A stretch of DNA of 8,071 nt from Planctomycetota bacterium. Its GTDB lineage: Bacteria; Planctomycetota; Planctomycetia; Pirellulales; Thermoguttaceae. Both the position numbers and the translations under genes were made by a program. Location: positions 1 through 8,071 of the forward strand of contig JAEWUR010000476.1 in the NCBI GenBank assembly GCA_023397045.1. Reading direction: 5' to 3'. Position 1 is the first letter of the stretch; each line of letters starts with the position of its first letter. This document shows positions 1 to 5,928 of the stretch, piece after piece. Under the pieces are notes generated by a model. That model saw only the letters and a program-made list of their open reading frames with translations. It was not told the origin of the DNA and did no database searches.

Positions 1-76
1 GTATTTCGCTGCACTGGCAAAACAACATTTGCCTGAAACCGTTAATCACCTCCGCGAATATAATGAACTGCTCTGA
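1..76 (+). CDS. C-terminal end of an unidentified protein (partial)
   Basis: An open frame runs from base 2 to a TGA at 74-76. It encodes 24 residues that look like a normal soluble helical C-terminus (ending HLREYNELL). The start lies off the left edge of the window. I do not recognise the family and the fragment is too short to assign one. It points toward the 86-residue gene at 201-461 on the other strand, so the two genes converge. The support is only an open frame with protein-like composition running off the edge, so chance is possible. The stretch from 77 to 200 holds no ORF, RNA gene or clear hairpin that I can support. Confidence 0.4.
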   Translation, partial: YFAALAKQHLPETVNHLREYNELL

Positions 77-200
77 GCGTTGCGTTAAGCCCGTAATCCA
101 TTCGAAGTTACCGCAATCGAGCAGGAATCTTATGCGGCATATTTGGCAACATCGAGAATGACATGTTGAGGTCCGTAAGAGAGGAGACCCGGGCCAAGAG

Positions 201-461
201 TCAAGAGACGCCGGTCAACAAGGGAGAATCTCCTTCAATCTCCACACGCTGAACCGTGCAACCCGTCTTCTGCACATCGGCCACCGCCGAACGAATCGCA
301 GACTCGAGGTTGTCAGCCTCTCGGTTGAATCCGATGGCGGCAATGCCGGACGAGGAAAACGGTGAACCATCGTCGCATCCGGCCTCGAACAACGCCTCAG
401 CCAAGTGGATATCAATGATTTCGATGCCCTTCAGAACCACAATAAAATCATAAGATTTCAC
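201..461 (-). CDS. Conserved hypothetical protein, 86 aa
   Basis: An 86-residue acidic, soluble protein with no membrane segment or signal peptide. The start is GTG at 461-459, preceded by AAGGAG with a 7-base gap. No ATG gives a better start. Features include a hydrophobic first strand (residues 5-10), a motif AEALFEAGCDDGSPF around 21-35, and a helix with EsAIRSAVADV around 53-63. I recall similar domains as the N-terminal part of planctomycete proteins that carry a helix-turn-helix after this region. Here the protein stops after residue 86 and I see no HTH downstream, so it is either a stand-alone form or a shortened one. It has its own promoter (511-538) and is separated by 94 bases from the zinc-ribbon gene upstream, so it is probably independently transcribed. 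Function unknown; a small regulatory or partner protein is only a guess. Confidence 0.75.
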   Translation of the reverse strand: MKSYDFIVVLKGIEIIDIHLAEALFEAGCDDGSPFSSSGIAAIGFNREADNLESAIRSAVADVQKTGCTVQRVEIEGDSPLLTGVS

Positions 462-510
462 TGGTCTGCTCCTTTTCTCCTATTCATACGACACACGCTT
501 GATTGCCGGC

Positions 511-538
511 ATTGTAGAATTCCTAGAGAAGTTGTCAA
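511..538 (-). promoter_or_regulatory. Sigma70-type promoter for the 86-aa gene
   Basis: Reading the minus strand, a perfect -35 box TTGACA (538-533) is followed after 16 bases by TACAAT (516-511), five of six matches to the -10 consensus. Transcription would start near 504, giving a leader of about 43 bases before the GTG at 461. The spacing, the box quality and the position in the only sizeable gap upstream of this gene make it convincing by sequence. It has not been tested experimentally. Confidence 0.7.
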
Positions 539-555
539 TTGCGAGTGATTGCCAT

Positions 556-765
556 TCATGAGTTTTCAGATAATGCAGATTGTCCGATTGCCTGCTCCCA
601 AGTTGTCATTCGCGTGCCGCATTTACAACACTGACGACGCCGGACGAGACGACCGCCACGATAGGGGCGTGTATAGATGACATGAAATCGATTGCCGCCA
701 CACCTTCGACATCGAAGGCCGCGCTGATTATTCTGTGGTTTCGAGCAATTGGCTTTTCCACTCAT
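556..765 (-). CDS. Small zinc-ribbon protein, NrdR-like ribbon, 69 aa
   Basis: A 69-residue basic protein dominated by one Cys4 zinc ribbon: Cys19-x2-Cys22 and Cys46-x2-Cys49. The second half reads VRRRQCCKCGTRMTTWE, which closely follows the N-terminal ribbon of the ribonucleotide reductase repressor NrdR (pattern RRRQC..C..RFTTFE). The ATP-cone that completes NrdR is absent, so this is not NrdR; it is a stand-alone ribbon that probably binds DNA or RNA. The ATG at 765 overlaps the terminase stop codon as ATGA (762-765), and AGAAGG lies 7 bases upstream, so translation is probably coupled to terminase. Position directly after a terminase suggests a late or packaging-linked regulator, similar in concept to small zinc-finger late activators of other phages, but that is inference. 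Confidence 0.8.
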   Translation of the reverse strand: MSGKANCSKPQNNQRGLRCRRCGGNRFHVIYTRPYRGGRLVRRRQCCKCGTRMTTWEQAIGQSALSENS

Positions 766-3080
766 CTTCTGACCTTCTGTAATTCAGACAACTTGATCCG
801 CGGTCGCTTCGGCGCCACAGCCTGGCTAGTCCCGAATAGGGTGACACCCTGAATCGACGCCCCTACCGCGCAACCGACGAGACAATCGAGCCAATGGTTT
901 TCCGTGGCCTCGGGCCGGAGTTTCCATTCATCGACCGTTCGGCCGCGGCCTGCCGTCTTCACGCGGTACTCGGCCGTGATATGCTCGGCGAAGAGCCTGT
1001 GCTGCACGGGGTTGTCCCCGAACAGCGAAAGACAACCCTTGTCGCCCATGGCCACCGCCAACCGGGCATGACAAAACGTTTTCCAGTAGTTGGTATCGAA
1101 CACGACGTGGCGAACGGCCCGTTTCCCTTGAACGTTAGGGATTCGCCAGTTGTGTCCGACACGATCGCCGAGTTTTCGTTTGTATTCGGAGAACGGAACG
1201 CTCGAAGCGCCGACGAACCGGCCGTGGCTGGGCAGCAGGACCGCCGAATGGGCCGACTGCCGACAGAATTGATAGACAACATCCGTCGAAACGCCCCAGT
1301 TGGCGTCGATCAGGCATCGCTCGATCTGCATCTCGGCGCCGTCGTCCCGACGCAACTTCTTCGATAATTGCTGACCGGTCAACGCATCGAGGCCGGCATA
1401 GATAGAGCCTTCCAAGCCCGTCCCCGGGAATGCGGTGGCCAGCGTATGCCGGGCATCGCGGAGCGTGAAGTAACCGCGTTTCTGGTCGGGATAGCTGCCG
1501 TAATCCACCACATACCCAGAAAAATCGTCCTCCCAGGCGGCGACGACGTAGAACAGCATCTTCGCCTGGACGTCGATGAACATGGTCAGGTGGTTGCAGC
1601 CGATCGGTACGGTCCCCCGCGCGATGCGATTGATCTTGGCCGCGATTTGATCGGCCGACAGCAGATCGTCGTCATCGACCTCCTCGGGCAGCGGTTCGTT
1701 TTGGTATTCTGCAAAAAACGCCGCTTCATCTTGAAGTTTCAGGTTCATCGCATGTTGGATTGCTGAGAGTTCGTCGTAATTGTGTCGCTCGGGCCAGGCC
1801 ACAACAGCCCCTTCGTCCATGGCCTCACGATTTTCGCCGTAGAACTCCGTCGCCTCCCGGCCGCCATGGCTCATCCTCAGGCTCTCGGCGCGGATCTCTC
1901 CGTAACGCATCCAGAGTTTTTCGTTGGTCGGGAACGCATAGACCATCTTGGTCCGCTCACCGTTCCATTCCGGATGCTTATCGCGGTCCAAAATGTTGTC
2001 GGCCATGTCGCCGGGTCGAATCACCGTGCAGGGCATGATGCCCGAGATTTTTTTGCCAGGGCCGGCAAGTCCCAAAACCGCACCGGCCAAAATGCTTTCG
2101 CGTGTAGCGCACTGCGACAGGCTTCGACTGGACTCATCAGTTTGGGGGTCGTCGATTACCACAAGCGAAGGCCGAGCGGTGCGACCGTCTGCGCGTTTAT
2201 GTTTCATGCCGCGGATCCGACCGGTAATGCCCGCGACCTTGACGATCGCACCGCTGGCCAGCGCGAAACCCTTCTTATCAACGAATGGCCGCAGTTCTGG
2301 GTTGTCGAGCCAGCCAGCGGGCTTGATCGTCGGCAACACAATGTCCTTGGCCGTCCAACCGATGTGAGTCCGTTCTTCTTGGTAGAGCTGTCCACTGCAA
2401 CGGTTGGCGATTCCGTCAAGGCACTGAATTAGAAAGCAGACGTCGGGGAAATCCTCGGCCAGCAGATCATTCCCGTCTAATTCCATCTTAATCGATTCGA
2501 GCATGTCCATCGCGTGCCCTTCGTCCGAGCCGATCAGACAGACGAAGTCCCGATGGCCGTAGAGCGTAGCCCAAAGGCAGGCGATTTCAGCTTTACTCGT
2601 CTTGCCGGCGCCTCTCGGCATCGCCATCGCGAACAGGCCGCCCTTGAGAACCGCCTCTTCGATCTTGGCAATCACCTTCAAGTGGTCGTTGGACCACCGC
2701 AAGTGGAACGTCAACGGGAAATACGACTCGCAGAAAAATCGAAAATCGCTCTTGGCCCGCAACCGTCGCTCGGGATTGGCGACATCCGGCAATTCACCGA
2801 TATCCCGACCTGCCAGAGATATCGCCGCGGCTCGGGATCGAGCTCGCTCCTTTGTAGCGGCATAGGGATCTGCTTCGGGCTGCGTTTTGGGAGCATGGTG
2901 CAGTTCAGCAAGCCAGGCCGTGTAACGAAACAGATCGATGTAGCGCCCGTCCCCAATGCGGAACCCGGCGCGGTTGCGGTGACGATACAAGTCCCGTTCA
3001 CCAAGCACCTCGCCCAACGGCGTTGAGTTCAGCAGCCGGCACAACTCGGAAGATCGAAGTTTGCGAATATCAATCGCCAC
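762..3080 (-). CDS. terL: Phage terminase large subunit (GpA/TerL type), 772 aa
   Basis: The DNA-packaging motor: an ATPase that drives phage DNA into the prohead, plus a nuclease that cuts concatemers. The ATPase shows a Walker A motif PRGAGKT (155-161) and a Walker B LVVIDD (306-311). The C-terminal RNase H-like nuclease is suggested by acidic residues in typical settings: FIDVQ (Asp503), LIDANWG (Asp592) and ENHWLDCLVG (Asp732). Residues 8-57 form an extra N-terminal domain that resembles the small protein encoded just upstream. At 772 residues it is longer than lambda gpA (641), partly because of this extension. The start is GTG at 3080, with GGGAG ten bases upstream; it overlaps the upstream gene by 11 bases and the downstream gene by 4, so the three are one operon. 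No frameshift or missing motif is seen, so it could be functional. No portal gene follows, which is unusual. Confidence 0.92.
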   Translation of the reverse strand: MAIDIRKLRSSELCRLLNSTPLGEVLGERDLYRHRNRAGFRIGDGRYIDLFRYTAWLAELHHAPKTQPEADPYAATKERARSRAAAISLAGRDIGELPDVANPERRLRAKSDFRFFCESYFPLTFHLRWSNDHLKVIAKIEEAVLKGGLFAMAMPRGAGKTSKAEIACLWATLYGHRDFVCLIGSDEGHAMDMLESIKMELDGNDLLAEDFPDVCFLIQCLDGIANRCSGQLYQEERTHIGWTAKDIVLPTIKPAGWLDNPELRPFVDKKGFALASGAIVKVAGITGRIRGMKHKRADGRTARPSLVVIDDPQTDESSRSLSQCATRESILAGAVLGLAGPGKKISGIMPCTVIRPGDMADNILDRDKHPEWNGERTKMVYAFPTNEKLWMRYGEIRAESLRMSHGGREATEFYGENREAMDEGAVVAWPERHNYDELSAIQHAMNLKLQDEAAFFAEYQNEPLPEEVDDDDLLSADQIAAKINRIARGTVPIGCNHLTMFIDVQAKMLFYVVAAWEDDFSGYVVDYGSYPDQKRGYFTLRDARHTLATAFPGTGLEGSIYAGLDALTGQQLSKKLRRDDGAEMQIERCLIDANWGVSTDVVYQFCRQSAHSAVLLPSHGRFVGASSVPFSEYKRKLGDRVGHNWRIPNVQGKRAVRHVVFDTNYWKTFCHARLAVAMGDKGCLSLFGDNPVQHRLFAEHITAEYRVKTAGRGRTVDEWKLRPEATENHWLDCLVGCAVGASIQGVTLFGTSQAVAPKRPRIKLSELQKVRR

Positions 3081-3297
3081 GTCGCAATAACTCCCGGACT
3101 AGCCAGCCCGTGTACTGAATCAAATTTACTGTCCCGTCTCGGTTCACCGGGGCGCCGTCATCGATGTCCGCGTGCAGCATTTCGACGGCGACCGGTTTCG
3201 GCCCCATCGCCGAGAGAATCTTGGCCAAATCCTCCAGCCGTAAGGATTGGGGGCTGATGGCGGCGGATGTTTGTCCAGAAGGGTTGGTTTCGGGCAT
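3070..3297 (-). CDS. Small terminase-associated protein, 75 aa; possible small-subunit role
   Basis: I chose the ATG at 3297 rather than the longer open frame back to 3453, because the extra 52 residues cross the divergent control region and look non-coding. Only a weak GAAAG precedes it, so the start is less certain than others. The 75-residue protein has a low-complexity first 18 residues and then a domain (19-66) that aligns with terminase residues 8-57: LR..[ED]L..[IL]L near the beginning and [IL][FRQI]*YT[AG]WL at the end. Its stop overlaps the terminase GTG start by 11 bases, so the two are coupled. The place just before the large subunit is where a small terminase subunit usually sits, and the domain may be a small DNA-binding or oligomerising fold. 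That role is inference; no HTH can be read with confidence. Confidence 0.65.
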   Translation of the reverse strand: MPETNPSGQTSAAISPQSLRLEDLAKILSAMGPKPVAVEMLHADIDDGAPVNRDGTVNLIQYTGWLVRELLRRGD

Positions 3298-3434
3298 GAC
3301 ATCGACACTTTCAAAAACAATTACATGTTCATTACAGACATTGGGCACATTCCGCTTGATGTTATCGCGAAAACATGGCTCATGTTGGTTATACGAACGA
3401 ACATCAAACATCCCCAAACCACGGAGAATTCGAA
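3298..3434. promoter_or_regulatory. Divergent control region with operator-like inverted repeat
   Basis: This 137-bp AT-richer gap separates the minus-strand terminase operon from the plus-strand operon of small proteins, so both must be driven from here or through it. It holds a 15-bp inverted repeat, AACATG-GCT-CATGTT, at 3372-3386. Further AACAT or ATGTT half sites occur at about 3324-3329 (a palindromic ACATGT), 3358-3363 and 3401-3410. This looks like a cluster of repressor sites. I could not pick a -10/-35 pair on either strand with confidence; TATACG at 3390-3395 is only a weak -10 candidate on the plus strand. Confidence 0.5.
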
Positions 3435-3758
3435 ATGAAGAAAACTGCGACAAACCACACGATTGGCGACGACTTGCGAATCACGAAGCTCGAACGGCGA
3501 ACCAGCTCGGGCGGCGCCTGGGTTCGCGGGACAATCGCGGACTATTGCTTTGACGCATTGGTGTTCGCAGAACACGCGGAATGCCCCGATTGGGAATTGG
3601 GCAATAGCCGAATCTCGAAGCTCTGGATCGCCCGGCTGAAGAACAAGGAAACTGTCTTCAACTGGGACCGCGGGATGGATACCCCGGCGGCGTCGGCCAA
3701 GACGAAGGCCGTATTGGATTTTCTGACCGGGAATTTGGCAAAGCGGGTCTACGGATGA
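3435..3758 (+). CDS. Conserved hypothetical phage-type protein, 107 aa
   Basis: The ATG at 3435 is preceded by GGAG with an 8-base gap; the open frame extends upstream to 3375, but that part covers the inverted repeat in the control region and has no ribosome site. The 107-residue protein is soluble, with alternating strands (Gly43 to Phe55 region), a motif WELGNSRISKLWIARL near the middle, then FNWDRG and a C-terminal helix around the final 25 residues. I recall small proteins with the SRISKLW and DRG motifs as an unnamed domain family in phages and mobile elements, but I cannot confirm the domain number. It is the first gene of a three-gene plus-strand operon, 13 bases before the next start. 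Function unknown. Confidence 0.8.
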   Translation: MKKTATNHTIGDDLRITKLERRTSSGGAWVRGTIADYCFDALVFAEHAECPDWELGNSRISKLWIARLKNKETVFNWDRGMDTPAASAKTKAVLDFLTGNLAKRVYG

Positions 3759-3771
3759 AGGAGGCCAGAAG

Positions 3772-4041
3772 ATGCAAACAGAAGTTGCCAATGCCATCCG
3801 CCGAGCGGCCGCCGCGATGCAGAAGGCGGTCGATGCCGGCCAACGTTCGACCAAAATCGACGCCAACGATCTGATCGACATCCTTTTGGCGATCGCGGAA
3901 GAGATCGATCCGCCCGACGCCCAATTGGTTGATACGCAATTTGCCTGCCCTGGATGCGGCGAACGACGCCAGGACCGGCTTGTTTGGCAGGACGACGAAA
4001 CCGTCCTGTGCAGCGAGTGTGGAATGAACTTTGTACCGTAA
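3772..4041 (+). CDS. Small protein with C-terminal zinc ribbon, 89 aa
   Basis: An 89-residue protein with two parts. Residues 1-46 are predicted helical (an alanine-rich helix around 4-22, then a helix around 31-45). Residues 58-86 form a Cys4 zinc ribbon, Cys59-x2-Cys62 and Cys80-x2-Cys83, with the usual Gly after the second Cys of each pair. The ATG at 3772 follows a strong AGGAGG site with an 8-base gap. It lies 13 bases after the upstream gene and 35 bases before the HARE-HTH gene, so all three are probably co-transcribed. Such ribbons usually bind nucleic acid or hold a protein interface. I do not recognise the family. Confidence 0.8.
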   Translation: MQTEVANAIRRAAAAMQKAVDAGQRSTKIDANDLIDILLAIAEEIDPPDAQLVDTQFACPGCGERRQDRLVWQDDETVLCSECGMNFVP

Positions 4042-4076
4042 CGAACGCTATTTCTATTTTTCAAAGGAGAACGAAG

Positions 4077-4712
4077 ATGAAGAAGAACGAAGTCAAGATC
4101 GGCGGTGTCTACATGGCGAAGGTGACCAACAAGCTGGTCCAAGTGCGGATCGACGCCGTGAGCAAGTACGGTGGATGGACGGCCACGAGCCTGGCCAGCA
4201 AGAAATCGGTCAGAATCCGGTCGGCCACGAAGTTGCGATCGGTCGTAGACGCCAACGCGGTTACGGAAAACGGTAAGAGCGTCAAGAACGCCAAGACCGC
4301 CTCGAAGGCCGGGGCCACACCACGATCGACGTCGGCTCTTGCCGGTGACTCCACAACTCGCGACCAATCGGTGTGTCCGAACTGTGGCGCAACGGAACGG
4401 GACGAAGACGGCGACTGCGTGAAATGCCACGAGCCCAAGGCCGACGGCGCCAAACCGGCGACCACGGACAAGTCGCCAAAACGAAAACGCCTCAGCGGCC
4501 TCGACGCGGCCGTCATGGTGTTGGAGGAGACCGGCGTTGCGATGAACGTCAAAGAGATCACGGATGTTGCCTTCGCCAAAGGCTATTGGAAGCCAGCCGG
4601 CCAGACGCCCTCGGCTACGCTGGCTGCCGCGTTGACCCGTGAGATCGCCAAAAAGGGCAGCCAATCGCGGTTTCGCAAGAGCGAACGGGGCAAGTTCGTG
4701 TTGAACCGATAA
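4077..4712 (+). CDS. HARE-HTH domain protein with Cys4 knuckle, 211 aa
   Basis: The ATG at 4077 follows AAAGGAG with a good gap; the open frame extends back to 3954 but that part overlaps the previous gene and has no ribosome site. Three modules are visible. Residues 5-55 are beta-rich and basic (KIGGVYMAKV, then GGWTAT and VRIRSATKLRS), possibly a small nucleic-acid or chromo/SH3-like barrel. Residues 100-117 carry Cys100-x2-Cys103 and Cys114-x2-Cys117, within a Ser/Thr/Ala/Lys-rich linker. Residues 139-211 match the HARE-HTH winged helix, the fold of RNA polymerase delta: LSGLDAAVMVLEE, then MNVKEI, GYW, TPSATLAAAL and FVLNR. In known families this domain occurs in restriction, modification and chromatin proteins, where it is thought to read DNA or modification state. 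The last gene of its operon, followed by a terminator. DNA-binding regulator is the likeliest role. Confidence 0.82.
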   Translation: MKKNEVKIGGVYMAKVTNKLVQVRIDAVSKYGGWTATSLASKKSVRIRSATKLRSVVDANAVTENGKSVKNAKTASKAGATPRSTSALAGDSTTRDQSVCPNCGATERDEDGDCVKCHEPKADGAKPATTDKSPKRKRLSGLDAAVMVLEETGVAMNVKEITDVAFAKGYWKPAGQTPSATLAAALTREIAKKGSQSRFRKSERGKFVLNR

Positions 4713-4740
4713 CAGCATTCGCAGACGTCCTTTTCTTCCA

Positions 4741-4773
4741 ATCCCGGCCGGTCAAACGGCGCGGGATTTTTTT
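4741..4773 (+). terminator. Rho-independent terminator of the plus-strand operon
   Basis: The stem ATCCCG-GCCG (4741-4750) pairs with CGGC-g-CGGGAT (4757-4767), ten base pairs with one bulged G, closing a six-base GTCAAA loop. It runs directly into seven T residues (4767-4773). It lies 28 bases after the HARE-HTH stop codon. On the opposite strand the hairpin is not followed by a T run, so it acts only for plus-strand transcripts. The remaining gap, 4774-4927, shows no gene or structure I can support. Confidence 0.88.
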
Positions 4774-4927
4774 CTCATTCCTTGCCTGGTCGTCGAACAC
4801 CTGTGGCCAAACAGGGCAGCCGACCATCGCCAATCGACCCACGGCATGGCCTGCTCTGGTGCTCCGATGCCGCTGAAAAGTGTTCCACCCCTCATTGCCG
4901 ATCCCTTCATTTCTCAAGCGGCGAGTA

Positions 4928-5290
4928 TCAAGCAACAGCGTTGCCCAAATGAGATGCCACCGGTTCCATGAATGTCACCGGCTTGCCCATCGCCCGGGCG
5001 GCGGCGATCTCGGCATTCACGCCAACGCTCTTTTCCCATTGAGGCAACTTGAGAACGACGACCTCTGAGCACATTTCCAAAAAACGTAGATCGTGCCTCT
5101 GCCAAAAATCCCAGCAAAGCGGCAGACCGTAGTGACATAGCGGATGACTGTGGACCACCGGAGAATACGCGGGCTTGCCTTGACGGATCAGTTCGGCCGT
5201 CATGCGGCAAACGGCTTCAAACCGGGCTTGACGGACGGCAGGATCCTCGTGGCTGTAGGGGCTGGCGATATATAGGAGTGTGTTAGCCAT
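4928..5290 (-). CDS. DUF1937-type protein, nucleoside deoxyribosyltransferase-like, 120 aa
   Basis: I use the ATG at 5290 because related proteins begin a few residues before the first strand (here LLYIASPYS, residues 5-13). The open frame extends to 5401, but that crosses the toxin-antitoxin promoter. A GGAG lies 12 bases upstream, rather far, so the start is moderately sure. Motifs of the DUF1937 family are present in order: ASPYS (9-13), SPVVHSHPL (43-51), a W..FW...D..FLE.C region (60-74), then LPQWEKSVGVNAEI (82-95) and GKPV (102-105). The family shares the fold of nucleoside 2-deoxyribosyltransferases and is common in phages, so a nucleotide-related role is possible, but activity is not established. 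It follows the methyltransferase on the same strand, with the toxin-antitoxin cassette lying between them in the opposite direction. Confidence 0.85.
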   Translation of the reverse strand: MANTLLYIASPYSHEDPAVRQARFEAVCRMTAELIRQGKPAYSPVVHSHPLCHYGLPLCWDFWQRHDLRFLEMCSEVVVLKLPQWEKSVGVNAEIAAARAMGKPVTFMEPVASHLGNAVA

Positions 5291-5318
5291 TGTTTTATGA
5301 GGCTCCGTTGGCAGGGAC

Positions 5319-5347
5319 TCGACAAAACGCGCGAAATCCGCCATAAT
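5319..5347 (+). promoter_or_regulatory. Sigma70-type promoter for the toxin-antitoxin genes
   Basis: TCGACA (5319-5324) and CATAAT (5342-5347) are separated by exactly 17 bases; each box matches the consensus at five of six positions. Transcription would start near 5354, about 46 bases before the antitoxin ATG. Its position in the short gap between the divergent DUF1937 gene and the antitoxin supports it. Autoregulation by the antitoxin-toxin complex would be typical of such systems, but I see no clear operator repeat. Confidence 0.6.
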
Positions 5348-5399
5348 AGGTATAGGGAAAGGGTAAATTGAAATAATTCCTCCGAGACAGGAGATACCC

Positions 5400-5609
5400 A
5401 TGCACTTGTCGTCAGAAACGGTTTTTGAAGCAGCCTTGGGTTTACCGGAAAAGGAACGGCTTGCCCTGGCGTCTCGTTTATTAGAAACGACACCGGTGGA
5501 CGATTCTGCGATTTCTTTAGACGATGATTCGTTTGTTGAAGAACTGGACCGCCGTTTTGCCGATCGTGAGGGAAGCGTTGATTGGTCCGAATTGCGGGCG
5601 GAGAACTAA
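5400..5609 (+). CDS. Addiction-module antitoxin, 69 aa
   Basis: Antitoxin of a type II toxin-antitoxin pair, expected to bind and neutralise the toxin encoded next to it and usually to repress the shared promoter. The 69-residue acidic protein matches the putative addiction module component family (about 60-80 residues): a helix with ALGLPEKERLALASRLLE (12-29), an acidic middle, and a tail ending VDWSELRAEN. The ATG at 5400 follows AGGAG with a 6-base gap. Its TAA stop overlaps the toxin ATG (TAATG at 5607-5611), so the two are translationally coupled. The cassette lies opposite to its neighbours, consistent with acquisition as a unit. Confidence 0.88.
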   Translation: MHLSSETVFEAALGLPEKERLALASRLLETTPVDDSAISLDDDSFVEELDRRFADREGSVDWSELRAEN

Positions 5610-5911
5610 TGCCAGCTTCTCGGGTTCTTTTCCATCGGCTGGCTTCCCGTGAATATCGCTCGGCGAGGGATTGGTATCGTGAGAGATCGGCCGAAGCTGC
5701 GCAGCAATTCGTCATAGCGGTCAACCGAGCCGCAGACCGAGTCGCCACCGATGCTGATTCGCTGCCTATCTTATCAAGTACATACCGGTACTGCCGGGTT
5801 GCTCGTTTCCCGTATCTCCTGGTGTTTCGTCGTTTGGAGCCTGATGTAGTCATGGTTGTTGCAGTTGCTCATACCAGCCGGCGACCTGGGTATTGGCGTC
5901 GCCGACAATAG
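5609..5911 (+). CDS. RelE/ParE-family toxin, 100 aa
   Basis: Toxin of the type II pair. RelE members cleave mRNA in the ribosome and ParE members inhibit DNA gyrase; sequence reading does not decide which applies. Family signs are the N-terminal helix pair with REYRSARDWYRERS (about 13-26), the central strand and Arg-rich stretch YRYCRVARFPYLLVFR (53-68) with the conserved RFPY, the strand VVMVVAVAHTSR, and the terminal RRPGYWRRR, all typical of RelE/ParE proteins that follow this antitoxin family. I start it at the ATG overlapping the antitoxin stop; the open frame reaches back to 5582 but inside the antitoxin. Length is normal and no disruption is seen, so it is probably active. It converges on the methyltransferase gene, leaving only 17 bases between the stops. 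Confidence 0.9.
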   Translation: MPASRVLFHRLASREYRSARDWYRERSAEAAQQFVIAVNRAADRVATDADSLPILSSTYRYCRVARFPYLLVFRRLEPDVVMVVAVAHTSRRPGYWRRRQ

Positions 5912-5928
5912 ACGGATAGGTTTGGAAT

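Noticed and set aside
77..200. Possible attachment site or tRNA end near the left edge
   Set aside because: No cloverleaf, no TTC-loop-like motif and no repeat of this stretch elsewhere in the window.
556..765. Calling the zinc-ribbon gene nrdR
   Set aside because: Only the ribbon is present; the ATP-cone domain needed for NrdR function is missing and the length is less than half.
894..2432. Several long plus-strand open frames opposite the terminase (894-1367, 1368-1766, 1782-2432)
   Set aside because: They are antisense to a gene with clear ATPase and nuclease motifs, have no convincing ribosome sites and show no recognisable protein pattern; they result from high GC content.
3321..4718. 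A 465-codon minus-strand open frame across the plus-strand small-gene operon
   Set aside because: The plus strand holds three genes with good ribosome sites, zinc ribbons, a HARE-HTH domain and a terminator. The antisense product is Arg-rich and looks like no family I know.
4849..4872. Weak inverted repeat CGGCAT...ATGCCG in the gap after the plus-strand terminator
   Set aside because: Six-base arms around a long spacer with no T run are expected by chance at this GC content.
5200..5853. A 217-codon minus-strand open frame opposite the toxin-antitoxin genes
   Set aside because: The plus strand encodes a recognisable antitoxin and toxin with overlapping stop and start; the antisense frame is a shadow.
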